From the NCBI GenBank assembly GCA_020428895.1, contig JAGQLZ010000036.1:1-13042 (forward strand): a stretch of DNA of 13,042 bases, written 5' to 3'. The notes beneath the pieces are model-generated. The model had not been told where the DNA came from. It saw only the letters and a program-made list of their open reading frames with translations, and made no database searches. The stretch is from Candidatus Kaiserbacteria bacterium. Lineage in GTDB: Bacteria > Patescibacteriota > Minisyncoccia > Phycocordibacterales > UBA918. The number at the start of each line of letters is the position of its first letter. The stretch's first letter is position 1. The position numbers were made by a program, and so were the translations under genes. This document shows, piece after piece, positions 1 to 6,906 of this stretch.

Positions 1-52
1 CAACTGGACTGGCTAAAAAGCAAATAAATTTGCTTTTTAGCCAGTCCAGTTG
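1..52 (-). terminator. Perfect 24-bp hairpin at the 3' end of the dockerin gene (candidate, possibly bidirectional, terminator)
   Basis: Bases 1-24 and 29-52 are exact reverse complements, separated by a 4-base loop (TAAA on the plus strand). The centre of the stem is AAAAAGCAAA paired to TTTGCTTTTT, so either strand gives a GC pair followed by a U-run, as in bidirectional intrinsic terminators. The outer 14 bp (CAACTGGACTGGCT) are mixed sequence. The last four codons and the TAA of the dockerin gene lie in one arm. What follows on the minus strand is outside the window, so a further U-tract cannot be seen. An inverted-repeat artefact at a contig end is an alternative if base 1 is also the contig start. 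Confidence 0.6.
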
Positions 53-1152
53 AATAACAATATAGAAAAATCTTCTAAACCAACATTACCATTTTGGTTT
101 ATATCAGCTGGTGGATTGGAATTTCCACCATTGGTTCGCCACCAGAAAATCAGGATTGAGAAGTCAATCAAATCGACCGACCCATCACGGTTTAAATCAG
201 ATGGCGAAGTAGCTTTACCATCAACTCCAACAAATAACTGAATCGAGGAACTGAAACTACTTTCAGTGGTTAATGGTGGGTTACCAGTAATGGAACGAGC
301 TCTAACAGTGTGTTCGGCGATGGATAGTAGGCTGGTATTAAAAATTAATTCCCAAACACCATTACTGGCAGCTACAACATCTTCAATTCGATCACTGTCA
401 TCAAAATGAACTTCTATAGCGGCACCTGGCACTGATTGCCCATATAGACGTATTTCTGCACCCGGATCTACTTTGGCATTTGCTACTCTAATCGTTGGGG
501 GAATAATTACACCATTAACATTTGTTACTGCGCCTTGCGTAACATCAAAAGTAGTGTTGTAAGTAATTGACCTAGTACCAAAGGTGTCTGTAGACCAAAA
601 GCCAAGCGAAGCTGGCCCTGGTGAGACTTCAGTACTAAAATTAAAAGAACCATTACTACCTGCCGTTACACTACCAACAGAATCCGAATCCAATAAGATA
701 TTAATAGTTCTACCCGGATAACCTTTACCGGAAACACTAACGGTCGTTTGATTTAGTGGCCTATCTGACCCTCCGCCACCTCGTGGCCCACCACCTGAAG
801 ACCCACCACCACCTGAACCAGCTGGTTCTATCGTACATTCTGAAGAGCAGAAGTCTCCATCATCATTATTGCCATCATCACATTGCTCACCATGTATCGT
901 CTGCAAAATACCATCACCACAATAAGGACCAAACAAACAACTTGGGGTACATTGTCGACCAACAATAGTCGTGCTGTACGTACCAGTCTCACCGGGCACG
1001 TCACATTGTTCATTTGTATCCACAATTGAATTACCACAAATACTTAAATCTAACGTAGTTGTAGCGTGACCTAAACTAGCCGCTTCAATATTTGTAAAAA
1101 AAGCTAAGAACAGAAATGGGGTAATTAGGCTGTATACCCAAAATTGACGCAT
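37..1152 (-). CDS. Secreted DUF4215 / Ig-like / dockerin type I protein
   Basis: This 371-residue protein is predicted to be exported and surface-exposed; its function is unknown. Residues 1-25 form a signal peptide (hydrophobic core WVYSLITPFLFLAFF). Residues 39-107 are Cys-rich and contain a clear DUF4215-type repeat (CGDGILQ...EQCDDGN...CSSEC, 78-106). A Gly/Ser-rich linker covers about 111-130. Two beta-sandwich, Big-like segments follow (about 135-205 and 220-300), each with a PG..I.....S...V.A..NG.F pattern. The C-terminus has two EF-hand-like dockerin repeats: DLNRDGSVDLID at 319-330 and DINQNGNVGLED starting at 350. Each is followed by an FSIL(I/L)F helix. The ATG lies one base after the upstream stop and has a strong Shine-Dalgarno (AGAGGAG, 9-nt spacing), so the start is secure and coupled to the WxLIP-like gene. 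No cohesin partner is visible here. In CPR genomes dockerins often occur without cellulosomes, so a calcium-dependent surface assembly role is an inference. Confidence 0.85.
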   Translation of the reverse strand: MRQFWVYSLITPFLFLAFFTNIEAASLGHATTTLDLSICGNSIVDTNEQCDVPGETGTYSTTIVGRQCTPSCLFGPYCGDGILQTIHGEQCDDGNNDDGDFCSSECTIEPAGSGGGGSSGGGPRGGGGSDRPLNQTTVSVSGKGYPGRTINILLDSDSVGSVTAGSNGSFNFSTEVSPGPASLGFWSTDTFGTRSITYNTTFDVTQGAVTNVNGVIIPPTIRVANAKVDPGAEIRLYGQSVPGAAIEVHFDDSDRIEDVVAASNGVWELIFNTSLLSIAEHTVRARSITGNPPLTTESSFSSSIQLFVGVDGKATSPSDLNRDGSVDLIDFSILIFWWRTNGGNSNPPADINQNGNVGLEDFSILLFNWTG

Positions 1153-1153
1153 A

Positions 1154-2116
1154 CTAATTTTCTCCTCTTACTTTTTTACGCTGCTGTCTAAACCAAATGG
1201 TATACAAAACAGCAATCATAAACATGAAGATTGGTAAAAGAACTGAAAGTTTATGCATGAACGACAAACCAATAAAGCCATAGCCCGCAAGTGGCAAGGT
1301 ACCATATGGCAAAATGGTCATGTTCAACTCCCCTTCTTGTTTGACCTCATCATCATTATATATTTGATATCTAGCTATATAACCACCGGCCGGTAATCTG
1401 GTTGGTAATTCAGCCACAATATCAGCAGTTGCGAACGGTTTAATTTTTTTTAAATGACCTGTGTTTTTTGTTTCTTCTAACAATACCGTTCCAGTTCTGT
1501 CATAAATACGAAAAACTACTTTAGATGGTGCTACATCAACATTACCAATGTTTTCAACGGACATTTTGAAAACTATACGACCTGGAAAGTATAGCCAAGC
1601 TTTCTTATGTCCTTCATTTAAATCAGCTACTGAAATCTTTCTAACTCTAAAATCTTTAATCTCTTTATCAATAATAATCAAATCAATATCAACCTGAGCA
1701 CCCAAGGAAATATTTACCTGACCTTTCTTTAAATTATCTCCAGCAGGTAACGTCTTGATTCTAATTTTGCCTTTATATTGTCCAAAATCCACATCATCAG
1801 GCACTGTTACCCGTACAGTCATTGGCACTTTTCTAACACCTTCTGGCATAGGAATTCGACTACCTTCAACAATTTCCAACCAGTCTTCAATCTCTGGAGC
1901 ATCAACAGTTATTTCTGCGTCAAGAGCATTATCAGGATCACCACGCACAAGAAGTATCTGTTGTTCATATACAGAATTACGAGTCAAACTTGTATTTCTA
2001 ACGTAAGGAGGAGTAATACCAAAACCAGCGTGAACAACTTCAGCTCCAAGAAATACTAAGCACAACAAAGCAAACAATGTTGCGACGGCAAATTTATAAC
2101 TTCTAACAAAAAACAT
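1154..2116 (-). CDS. WxL-interacting-protein-like (DUF916/DUF3324-like) membrane-anchored surface protein
   Basis: This 320-residue protein is probably extracytoplasmic, with a single C-terminal membrane anchor. Residues 1-30 form a signal peptide ending VVHA before GFG. Residues about 31-145 make a first beta-sandwich: the N-terminal GITPPYVRNTSL, then DWLEI, then the TVRVTVPDDVDFGQYKGKI stretch typical of DUF916-like Ig folds. Residues about 150-268 make a second one (VENIGNVDVAPSKVVFRIYD). A membrane helix at 287-309 is followed by the basic tail RQQRKKVRGEN, so the domains face outward. The order signal peptide, DUF916-like, DUF3324-like, TM, basic tail, and the length, match Gram-positive WxL-interacting proteins (cell-surface complex CscA-like). 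The sequence match is at pattern level, seen by eye, so the family name is an inference. It is the first gene of a two-gene unit with the dockerin protein; no WxL protein is evident nearby. The start fits the signal peptide, but no good Shine-Dalgarno precedes it (only AGG about 12 nt upstream). Confidence 0.75.
   Translation of the reverse strand: MFFVRSYKFAVATLFALLCLVFLGAEVVHAGFGITPPYVRNTSLTRNSVYEQQILLVRGDPDNALDAEITVDAPEIEDWLEIVEGSRIPMPEGVRKVPMTVRVTVPDDVDFGQYKGKIRIKTLPAGDNLKKGQVNISLGAQVDIDLIIIDKEIKDFRVRKISVADLNEGHKKAWLYFPGRIVFKMSVENIGNVDVAPSKVVFRIYDRTGTVLLEETKNTGHLKKIKPFATADIVAELPTRLPAGGYIARYQIYNDDEVKQEGELNMTILPYGTLPLAGYGFIGLSFMHKLSVLLPIFMFMIAVLYTIWFRQQRKKVRGEN
1162..1168 (-). promoter_or_regulatory. 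Strong ribosome binding site of the dockerin gene
   Basis: The minus strand reads AGAGGAG, 9 bases before the ATG at 1152. It lies inside the last codons of the upstream gene (V-R-G-E-N-stop), so the two genes are almost certainly co-transcribed and translationally coupled. It is the only textbook Shine-Dalgarno in the window. Confidence 0.75.
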
Positions 2117-2132
2117 TAATATTTGTTACCTA

Positions 2133-2161
2133 ATTATCAGAAAAATAGTCAAAAAAAGCAA
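2133..2161 (-). promoter_or_regulatory. Candidate promoter of the WxLIP-like / dockerin unit
   Basis: The minus strand has TTGCTT (2161-2156), a 17-base spacer, then GATAAT (2138-2133), which is close to a sigma-70 promoter. The -35 element and spacer overlap the U-tract of the preceding terminator. Transcription would start near 2126 and leave only about 10 leader bases, consistent with the lack of a Shine-Dalgarno. Confidence 0.4.
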
Positions 2162-2189
2162 CAACTACTGTCTAATAAACAGTAGTTGT
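2151..2189 (-). terminator. Intrinsic terminator of the 634-residue surface protein gene
   Basis: On the minus strand, 11 paired bases (2189-2179 with 2171-2161, ACAACTACTGT / ACAGTAGTTGT) enclose a 7-base loop. After UGC, seven U residues follow (2157-2151). It begins 24 bases after the stop codon at 2213. This is the most canonical terminator in the window. Confidence 0.8.
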
Positions 2190-2212
2190 AACACTCTTTT
2201 GAGAAATTTCTA

Positions 2213-4117
2213 CTACCAATCAATTGTTTCAGCAACCACCGCACCAAATGTGTTCAGTCCAGTATAGTCACCAGCAACATTAATTGTGCCCGGTACAGCA
2301 ATACCCCAGTAGGTCACACCAGTCTGAAGAGTTGATGTACTGATAGTCTTATTGACGTTTAGCTCCAATTCTTGGGGTGTAGTTGAAGACAAATCAGTGC
2401 CTAAACCATAGTTTACGTTAGATGTAGCAAATTCTTGCTGATCATCTGGTACTGTTGCAGTATCAGAATTAACACACTTAGTCGATGGTGTAAAACTGTC
2501 ACACATTGCTTCCCCACTTAAATTTTGGTCAAGACCAGTATTTCCTTCATTTTGTATCGTTGTTGTAGTACTTAGAGTTCCAGAATTGTCACCTGGTTCT
2601 AACGCACCATAGACGATATATGAGTCTTGAACACCAATGGCTGGGAAGGTATCTAGCTCAATCATATTAGAGACCGAAGAAGTTGCGTATGTTCCAGTAG
2701 CATTATCATCATCAATACCACTGACTGCTGCCGTCCACATCTCAGAAGCAAACGGGGTTCCAGCTACTGTAGGGTCAGCCACAAACCATAGCGGGAACGT
2801 ACACTCCCAAAGCATAGTATCGTCACCACCACCTGAAGTACAAGTTGTAGTTGAAGCTGTACAGTTCAAGTTCCAAGGAGTGTAAGTGCTCAAGTAACAG
2901 TTGTTTGGATTATGAACCGAAGCAAGATTAGTTGCGTCACAGGTACTACTACCTACCCCGCTTCTAAATATTCCCACTGCAAAATCATCAATTTCGTCAG
3001 CATTACCTCCACCAGCTGCATCGCAACTATTGGCATCAGCAGTCACAAAGGTAAGCTTGTAATTTACCGTAGATTCACCAGCCGGATTGTCTAAAGTAAT
3101 AGGTCCAACATCATCATAGTCTGAAAGAGTTATAGAAGACGGCGCCACAGTTGGAGCTACGTTGTTAACTACATAAGGTACATTTGAACCATGTACACCA
3201 CCAGTTGCCTCGTGACCGTGTCCGTCGACAATAAATCCATATGCTGCATAAGATTGGTCTTGAATAATTGATGGCAAAGTATAGGTTGCACTAGCATCTT
3301 CAAGGACCGTAATGGTGGTAGAGGCTAAGAAATCACCAGGATTACAATCATTAGTAGCTGGGTTATAAGTATTAGCACTACACACTACCAAGTATAGATT
3401 GTCTTCTCCTCCAATAACATCTGGATCAGTTGAGGTTGAGTAAAAGATTACGTTATTTCCTGGATCCTCACCACCTGGTGCCGCCGCAGAGTTACTATAA
3501 TCTGTAAAGACTGGGCGACGGTTTACCATAAATGGTCGAGAGTTGGTGGCTGAATAACCAGTTGAATAAGTATTACTACAGCGTGGACTAACTGGATCAT
3601 CGTCACATACCCAAGCGTACCAGTCATTTCTTTCACCAAATGGTGCTGCTTCGGTTGTTGAGGTAGAAACAAAAGATTCTGAGCCACTAGTAGTTGATGC
3701 TGAAACACCCCATTGGACTGCTCCAGCGTCACACTCAGGCGGAGCGGTACCTAATGCCAAAAGGCTAGCAGCCTGATTTGCGGTCGGAGTGGCGTTGGTA
3801 CTACATACAATCAGGAAGTACGGGGCATTGTTTGAGTCACTAGCAATCGCACGCCACGTAACAGTGTCACCGGAGTTTGTTGGAGTTGACGTTGAGGACT
3901 CAATCGTTTCGTAAGCTAATAAATCCCAAGTTGGCGGGGTGTTAAGGACCGTCAAGGTTGTGGTTGCGGTCTGCGCTGATACGCGCTGAAATTCAGTCTT
4001 CCCCACATTGAATAAGAAAACAAAGGCAAAAATTAAAACCCCTGAGAACGCTGTTAAAATGGTGACTTTTCCAGCAGTATCAACGTATTTTGGAAATTTG
4101 TTTATGTTATACGTCAT
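2213..4117 (-). CDS. Large secreted surface protein with tandem repeats and the shared CPR C-terminal module
   Basis: This 634-residue protein is predicted to be exported; I do not recognise a named function. A membrane helix or uncleaved signal anchor covers 18-38 (TILTAFSGVLIFAFVFLF), with a possible later cleavage at VSA-Q (48/49). Two related Cys-containing repeats follow, about 59-205 and 206-325. Each starts with a Pro-rich strand and has a V(T/I)....(A/S)(S/T)D segment, then a (F/Y)L(I/V)VCS core with further Cys, and ends with an N.(R/V)P(F/Y).VN motif. Residues about 328-634 resemble the C-terminus of the giant protein at 8574-13042: IFRSGVG, NNCY, a C...C...EC cluster, ADPT, E.WTA, (Y/F)G...GD...TT(T/I), QNEGN and YWGIAVPG...TG.NTF. 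Linkers are rich in Thr/Ser. The gene stands alone, with a terminator after it and 84 bases before it. The ATG at 4117 has only a distant AGGGAG (16-nt spacing). A surface-layer or adhesin role is an inference. Confidence 0.8.
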   Translation of the reverse strand: MTYNINKFPKYVDTAGKVTILTAFSGVLIFAFVFLFNVGKTEFQRVSAQTATTTLTVLNTPPTWDLLAYETIESSTSTPTNSGDTVTWRAIASDSNNAPYFLIVCSTNATPTANQAASLLALGTAPPECDAGAVQWGVSASTTSGSESFVSTSTTEAAPFGERNDWYAWVCDDDPVSPRCSNTYSTGYSATNSRPFMVNRRPVFTDYSNSAAAPGGEDPGNNVIFYSTSTDPDVIGGEDNLYLVVCSANTYNPATNDCNPGDFLASTTITVLEDASATYTLPSIIQDQSYAAYGFIVDGHGHEATGGVHGSNVPYVVNNVAPTVAPSSITLSDYDDVGPITLDNPAGESTVNYKLTFVTADANSCDAAGGGNADEIDDFAVGIFRSGVGSSTCDATNLASVHNPNNCYLSTYTPWNLNCTASTTTCTSGGGDDTMLWECTFPLWFVADPTVAGTPFASEMWTAAVSGIDDDNATGTYATSSVSNMIELDTFPAIGVQDSYIVYGALEPGDNSGTLSTTTTIQNEGNTGLDQNLSGEAMCDSFTPSTKCVNSDTATVPDDQQEFATSNVNYGLGTDLSSTTPQELELNVNKTISTSTLQTGVTYWGIAVPGTINVAGDYTGLNTFGAVVAETIDW

Positions 4118-4141
4118 ACAAAAAAATAATCTGCTCCCTAT

Positions 4142-4147
4142 ATTGTA
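4142..4147 (-). promoter_or_regulatory. Candidate -10 element of the 634-residue surface protein gene
   Basis: The minus strand reads CGATACAATA, with TACAAT (4147-4142) about 25 bases before the ATG. No convincing -35 hexamer lies 16-18 bases upstream. The same GATACAATA string precedes the ABC ATPase gene. An 8-base direct repeat, TATCGGAT, flanks it on the plus strand (4146-4153 and 4163-4170). Confidence 0.3.
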
Positions 4148-4201
4148 TCGGATATTTTTAATATCGGATGATTGTTATACACACATAGTGTTAATAACTT
4201 T

Positions 4202-5416
4202 TTATTCGTAACGAATCGCATCAAGTGGATTTAATGAAGATGCTCTTTTCGCTGGGAAAATTCCAGTCAGATAACCCACCACTGCTGAAAAGAGAGCAAT
4301 AATTGTTAGAAAACCGAGCGGAAATGAAAATAATTTGACGGCTTGTCCGCCGAATTGTCCGGCCACAATATTAAGAAAAACATTGACAGTTACTCCAAGA
4401 GTAACTCCCATCACAATCCCACTTAAACCTCCTAAAAACCCTACTACAATTGATTCACACACGAAGAGATACTTTACGTCATTTGGTGAAGCGCCAATGG
4501 TACGCATAATTCCAATCTCTTTAGTACGCTCCAAAAGTGTAACGGTCATAGTATTAAACATACCAATAGCAGATACTACTAGTGCAATACCACCAAAAGT
4601 TGCTAGTACAATCTGAACCCCTTGGAAAATTTTCGAAGCCTGTTCAACAGTTTTAGAAAGGGCGGTAACTCGATAGCCATCTTCTATTAAAGCTTCTTCA
4701 ACAATTGGGAGATTTTCATTCGAGTCCACCCTAACTTGAATTCGTTCATATTCTTCAATACCAACATAATTTCTTAACTCTGACATCATAATCGTGGCGT
4801 TAAGAACCGCTTCTTCTTTAGTAATAGCCCGAACTGTATATTCTTTGTCAATAATTATTTCATTAACATTTTCAGTTCCGTCATCAGCAGGCACTTGAAT
4901 TCTAAGTGTGACTTTTTGACCAACGAACGCATCTATTTCATCATCCTCAATACCAAACAATTTTAAAACCGCCGGTGAAAGCATAACAGAATTTCCATCA
5001 CCAACATCTTCATCAGTAAATACATTACCAGCGGTAGCGGTCACACCAGCGTATCTTAAATATGGCGGCTCCATACCCTGCAAGAATATACTACCAGTTA
5101 ATCCTTTATAAGTAATCGAACCTGGGAAACGCGCTAAGGGTGTAGCGTCTAAAACAGCTGGATTTTGTTCAAATTGCAAAACTGTTTCAGAGGTTAATCT
5201 AAGGTTTTGTGCACCAGTAGCCGAAACTCCTAAAGATAATAGAGTTTCACCGAATACAATTTGTTCGAGAATAATCTGTTGCAAACCGAAACCGAGTCCT
5301 ACTAGTACCACTACTGCTCCTGTTCCTACACCCATACCCAAAATCGTCAACCATGTACGCATTGGATTGGTCTTAAAGGCTCTAGTGGAAAGTTGGGCAA
5401 GATCTTGTAAGCGCAT
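4202..5416 (-). CDS. MacB/FtsX-family ABC transporter permease
   Basis: This 404-residue inner-membrane subunit is the partner of the ATPase encoded just upstream. The N-terminus (MRLQDLAQLSTRAFKTNPMR) is the usual cytoplasmic lead-in of MacB-type permeases. It is followed by TM1 (about 20-43), a large extracytoplasmic core domain (about 44-260), and the FtsX domain with three more helices (about 265-293, 318-346 and 362-386). The FtsX signature LLERTKEIGIMRTIGAS is present, and the terminus FPAKRASSLNPLDAIRYE is near-canonical. I chose the ATG at 5416 because the only longer in-frame start is a TTG at 5437, which adds seven residues absent from the family. MacB/LolC-type permeases act by mechanotransmission on substrates at the outer face (peptides, lipoproteins, toxins) rather than by channel transport. 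The substrate here is unknown, and no MacA-like fusion protein or TolC is present. It sits 76 bases after the ATPase gene and is probably in the same operon, possibly with an extra internal promoter. Confidence 0.92.
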   Translation of the reverse strand: MRLQDLAQLSTRAFKTNPMRTWLTILGMGVGTGAVVVLVGLGFGLQQIILEQIVFGETLLSLGVSATGAQNLRLTSETVLQFEQNPAVLDATPLARFPGSITYKGLTGSIFLQGMEPPYLRYAGVTATAGNVFTDEDVGDGNSVMLSPAVLKLFGIEDDEIDAFVGQKVTLRIQVPADDGTENVNEIIIDKEYTVRAITKEEAVLNATIMMSELRNYVGIEEYERIQVRVDSNENLPIVEEALIEDGYRVTALSKTVEQASKIFQGVQIVLATFGGIALVVSAIGMFNTMTVTLLERTKEIGIMRTIGASPNDVKYLFVCESIVVGFLGGLSGIVMGVTLGVTVNVFLNIVAGQFGGQAVKLFSFPLGFLTIIALFSAVVGYLTGIFPAKRASSLNPLDAIRYE

Positions 5417-5443
5417 ATATAAATTGCACAATATCAAACAGTA

Positions 5444-5455
5444 CTGACTGGTCAG
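5444..5455. repeat. 12-bp palindrome CTGACTGGTCAG in the permease leader
   Basis: CTGAC and GTCAG arms flank a 2-base centre, and an adjacent AGTACT palindrome (5440-5445) overlaps one edge. It lies 28 bases before the permease ATG. It could be an operator or a small mRNA hairpin; the arms are short enough for chance. Confidence 0.25.
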
Positions 5456-5474
5456 CTCAATTTAACTTTTATTA

Positions 5475-5505
5475 ATTATACAGTCTAAGCTGTTAATTCT
5501 TGTAA
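5475..5505 (-). promoter_or_regulatory. Candidate internal promoter upstream of the permease gene
   Basis: A perfect TATAAT (5480-5475) is preceded, after a slightly long 19-base spacer, by TTACAA (5505-5500). The -35 lies in the last codons of the ATPase gene. It would give a leader of about 50 bases that contains the CTGAC/GTCAG palindrome. The TATAAT is clear, but the region is AT-rich and the -35 is mediocre. Confidence 0.3.
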
Positions 5506-6815
5506 CTTACATCCACACCTTGAGCAATTAATTTTTCGAAATACCGAGTCACATCATCCGCTTCCCTTTCTGATAAACCTAAACCACCACTACGGACTCC
5601 TTTCATTAATCTTTCATTAAATTCTGCTTCAGCTGTTACGCCGGTTACTCGGTCTGCAATCAGCTCTACCATATTATTATCTTGCTCTTTATTTAGTTTT
5701 AAGCGATAAACTTGTAGAACATGATCACGTAAACGTTCAGCCAATTTATGTTGACTGAAAAATACCCCCGGATTGTCTTTTTTGGCTCTAAAACGTTTAA
5801 TATCTGTAGACTGAACGAACATTTTATCAGCAATTGATGCCATTTTACGCGCCGTACTTTCATCGATTTGTACTCCCCCTTTTTCCATCGGTAGAATCAG
5901 AGATTTTACAAAATCATCTTTATCTATCTTTCCTGATAAGAAAAATCTGATTGCTCGTTCCATACGATCTAACTGATCAAAAGTGTAATCTTGAGTTAAA
6001 TAATTAACTAAACTTTTAACTCTTAGAGTATCAATCGAATCATACGGATATAACCTAGCTAACTGCTCTAGTTCGGTTACAATTGTTTCTCCTTCTTTAA
6101 CTGGTTTGATTTGTTTTCGTTGCGGATTTACTACCTCACGAACAATCACACCATCTTTAAGGTAATAAACCCTGTGTGCGTAACTAAGGTGAGCCGCATT
6201 GTGAGATACCATAATAATAGTCCGTTTATCAAAAGTATTAATCTCATCAATCTTATCCATTACTTGCTGGGTAGAAACTGAGTCTAAGTTACCAGTTGGT
6301 TCATCAGCTAGAAGAATTTTAGGATCATTAACCATCGATCGTGATACTGCCACACGTTGTTGCTGTCCACCGGAAAGCATAGCTGGAATTTTATGTGATA
6401 CAAAACCTACTCCAAACCTATCTAAAAGAGATTGAGCTCGACGATTTCTAGTTGGTTTATCATAATCAGAAAAAATCATCGGCAAAGCTACGTTGTCCAA
6501 TACAGATAACGACTGAATTAGGTTAAAAGACTGGAAAATAATACCCATGACGTGTCGCTGAAAATACACACGCTCAGACGGTGGGTACGAATACACATCG
6601 TCACCTTTAATCAATAGAGTACCCTCTCCAGGTGGTAGAGATCCTTGAATCGCATACATTAAAGTAGATTTACCACAACCTGATGGACCAAAGAGAATAA
6701 TGTATTCACCTTCATAAATATCTGTATTTACACCAGAAAGAGCCTTAAATTCATTAGATTTTCCTTGGTTATAGATGATCGAAAGATCACGCGCTACAAT
6801 TAGGGGTTTTGCCAT
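5493..6815 (-). CDS. MacB/LolD-type ABC transporter ATPase with a duplicated helical C-terminal extension
   Basis: This 440-residue cytoplasmic subunit powers the neighbouring permease. Residues 1-230 are a complete nucleotide-binding domain: Walker [10 protein letters not shown] (43-51), Q-loop Q95 (IIFQSF), signature LSGGQQQR (147-154), Walker [13 protein letters not shown] (167-178) and H-loop H205 (MVSHN). These are most like the MacB/LolD/FtsE group. Stand-alone subunits of that group usually end near residue 220-250. Here about 205 further residues follow, charged and mostly helical, with no membrane segment. Within them, residues 285-333 and 382-430 align over 49 positions without gaps and share M, I, G, F, L, GG, E, A and K, so the extension contains an internal duplication. 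The role of the extension is unknown; regulation, dimerisation or a link to a cytoplasmic partner are possibilities. The ATG at 6815 fits the family start, and no clear Shine-Dalgarno precedes it. Confidence 0.93.
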   Translation of the reverse strand: MAKPLIVARDLSIIYNQGKSNEFKALSGVNTDIYEGEYIILFGPSGCGKSTLMYAIQGSLPPGEGTLLIKGDDVYSYPPSERVYFQRHVMGIIFQSFNLIQSLSVLDNVALPMIFSDYDKPTRNRRAQSLLDRFGVGFVSHKIPAMLSGGQQQRVAVSRSMVNDPKILLADEPTGNLDSVSTQQVMDKIDEINTFDKRTIIMVSHNAAHLSYAHRVYYLKDGVIVREVVNPQRKQIKPVKEGETIVTELEQLARLYPYDSIDTLRVKSLVNYLTQDYTFDQLDRMERAIRFFLSGKIDKDDFVKSLILPMEKGGVQIDESTARKMASIADKMFVQSTDIKRFRAKKDNPGVFFSQHKLAERLRDHVLQVYRLKLNKEQDNNMVELIADRVTGVTAEAEFNERLMKGVRSGGLGLSEREADDVTRYFEKLIAQGVDVSYKN

Positions 6816-6849
6816 TTCAAAATATCACAAGGATCAACTTGTTTAGTCT

Positions 6850-6855
6850 ATTGTA
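6850..6855 (-). promoter_or_regulatory. Candidate -10 element of the ABC transporter unit
   Basis: The minus strand reads TGATACAATAGAC, with TACAAT at 6855-6850, 34 bases before the ATPase ATG. It matches the GATACAATA found before the gene at 4117. The flanking 6841-6906 is about 29% GC by hand count, typical of a promoter. No good -35 hexamer is seen at 16-18 bases. Confidence 0.35.
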
Positions 6856-6906
6856 TCAGGTTACTGACTGTAAAATGTTATCAACTATTAACACGCTCAT
6901 ATTTTT

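Noticed and set aside
50..241. Plus-strand open frames antisense to the surface genes (for example 50-241, 756-968, 11548-11841, 12370-12648)
   Set aside because: They have low-complexity, biased composition mirroring Thr/Ser-rich coding on the other strand, with no ribosome binding sites or recognisable domains.
4174..4198. Interrupted inverted repeat (GTTAT...ATAAC with inner ACAC/GTGT) after the permease gene as a terminator
   Set aside because: The stem is AT-rich and interrupted, with no U-tract on the minus strand. It is too weak to call.
5417..5437. TTG start extending the permease by seven residues
   Set aside because: The ATG at 5416 begins the conserved MacB N-terminus. The extension is AT-rich leader sequence without a ribosome binding site.
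6856..6900. Minus-strand 14-codon ORF (MSVLIVDNILQSVT) as a leader peptide for the ABC unit
   Set aside because: No Shine-Dalgarno, no regulatory codon run, and the candidate -10 box overlaps its stop, so it would not be on the main transcript.
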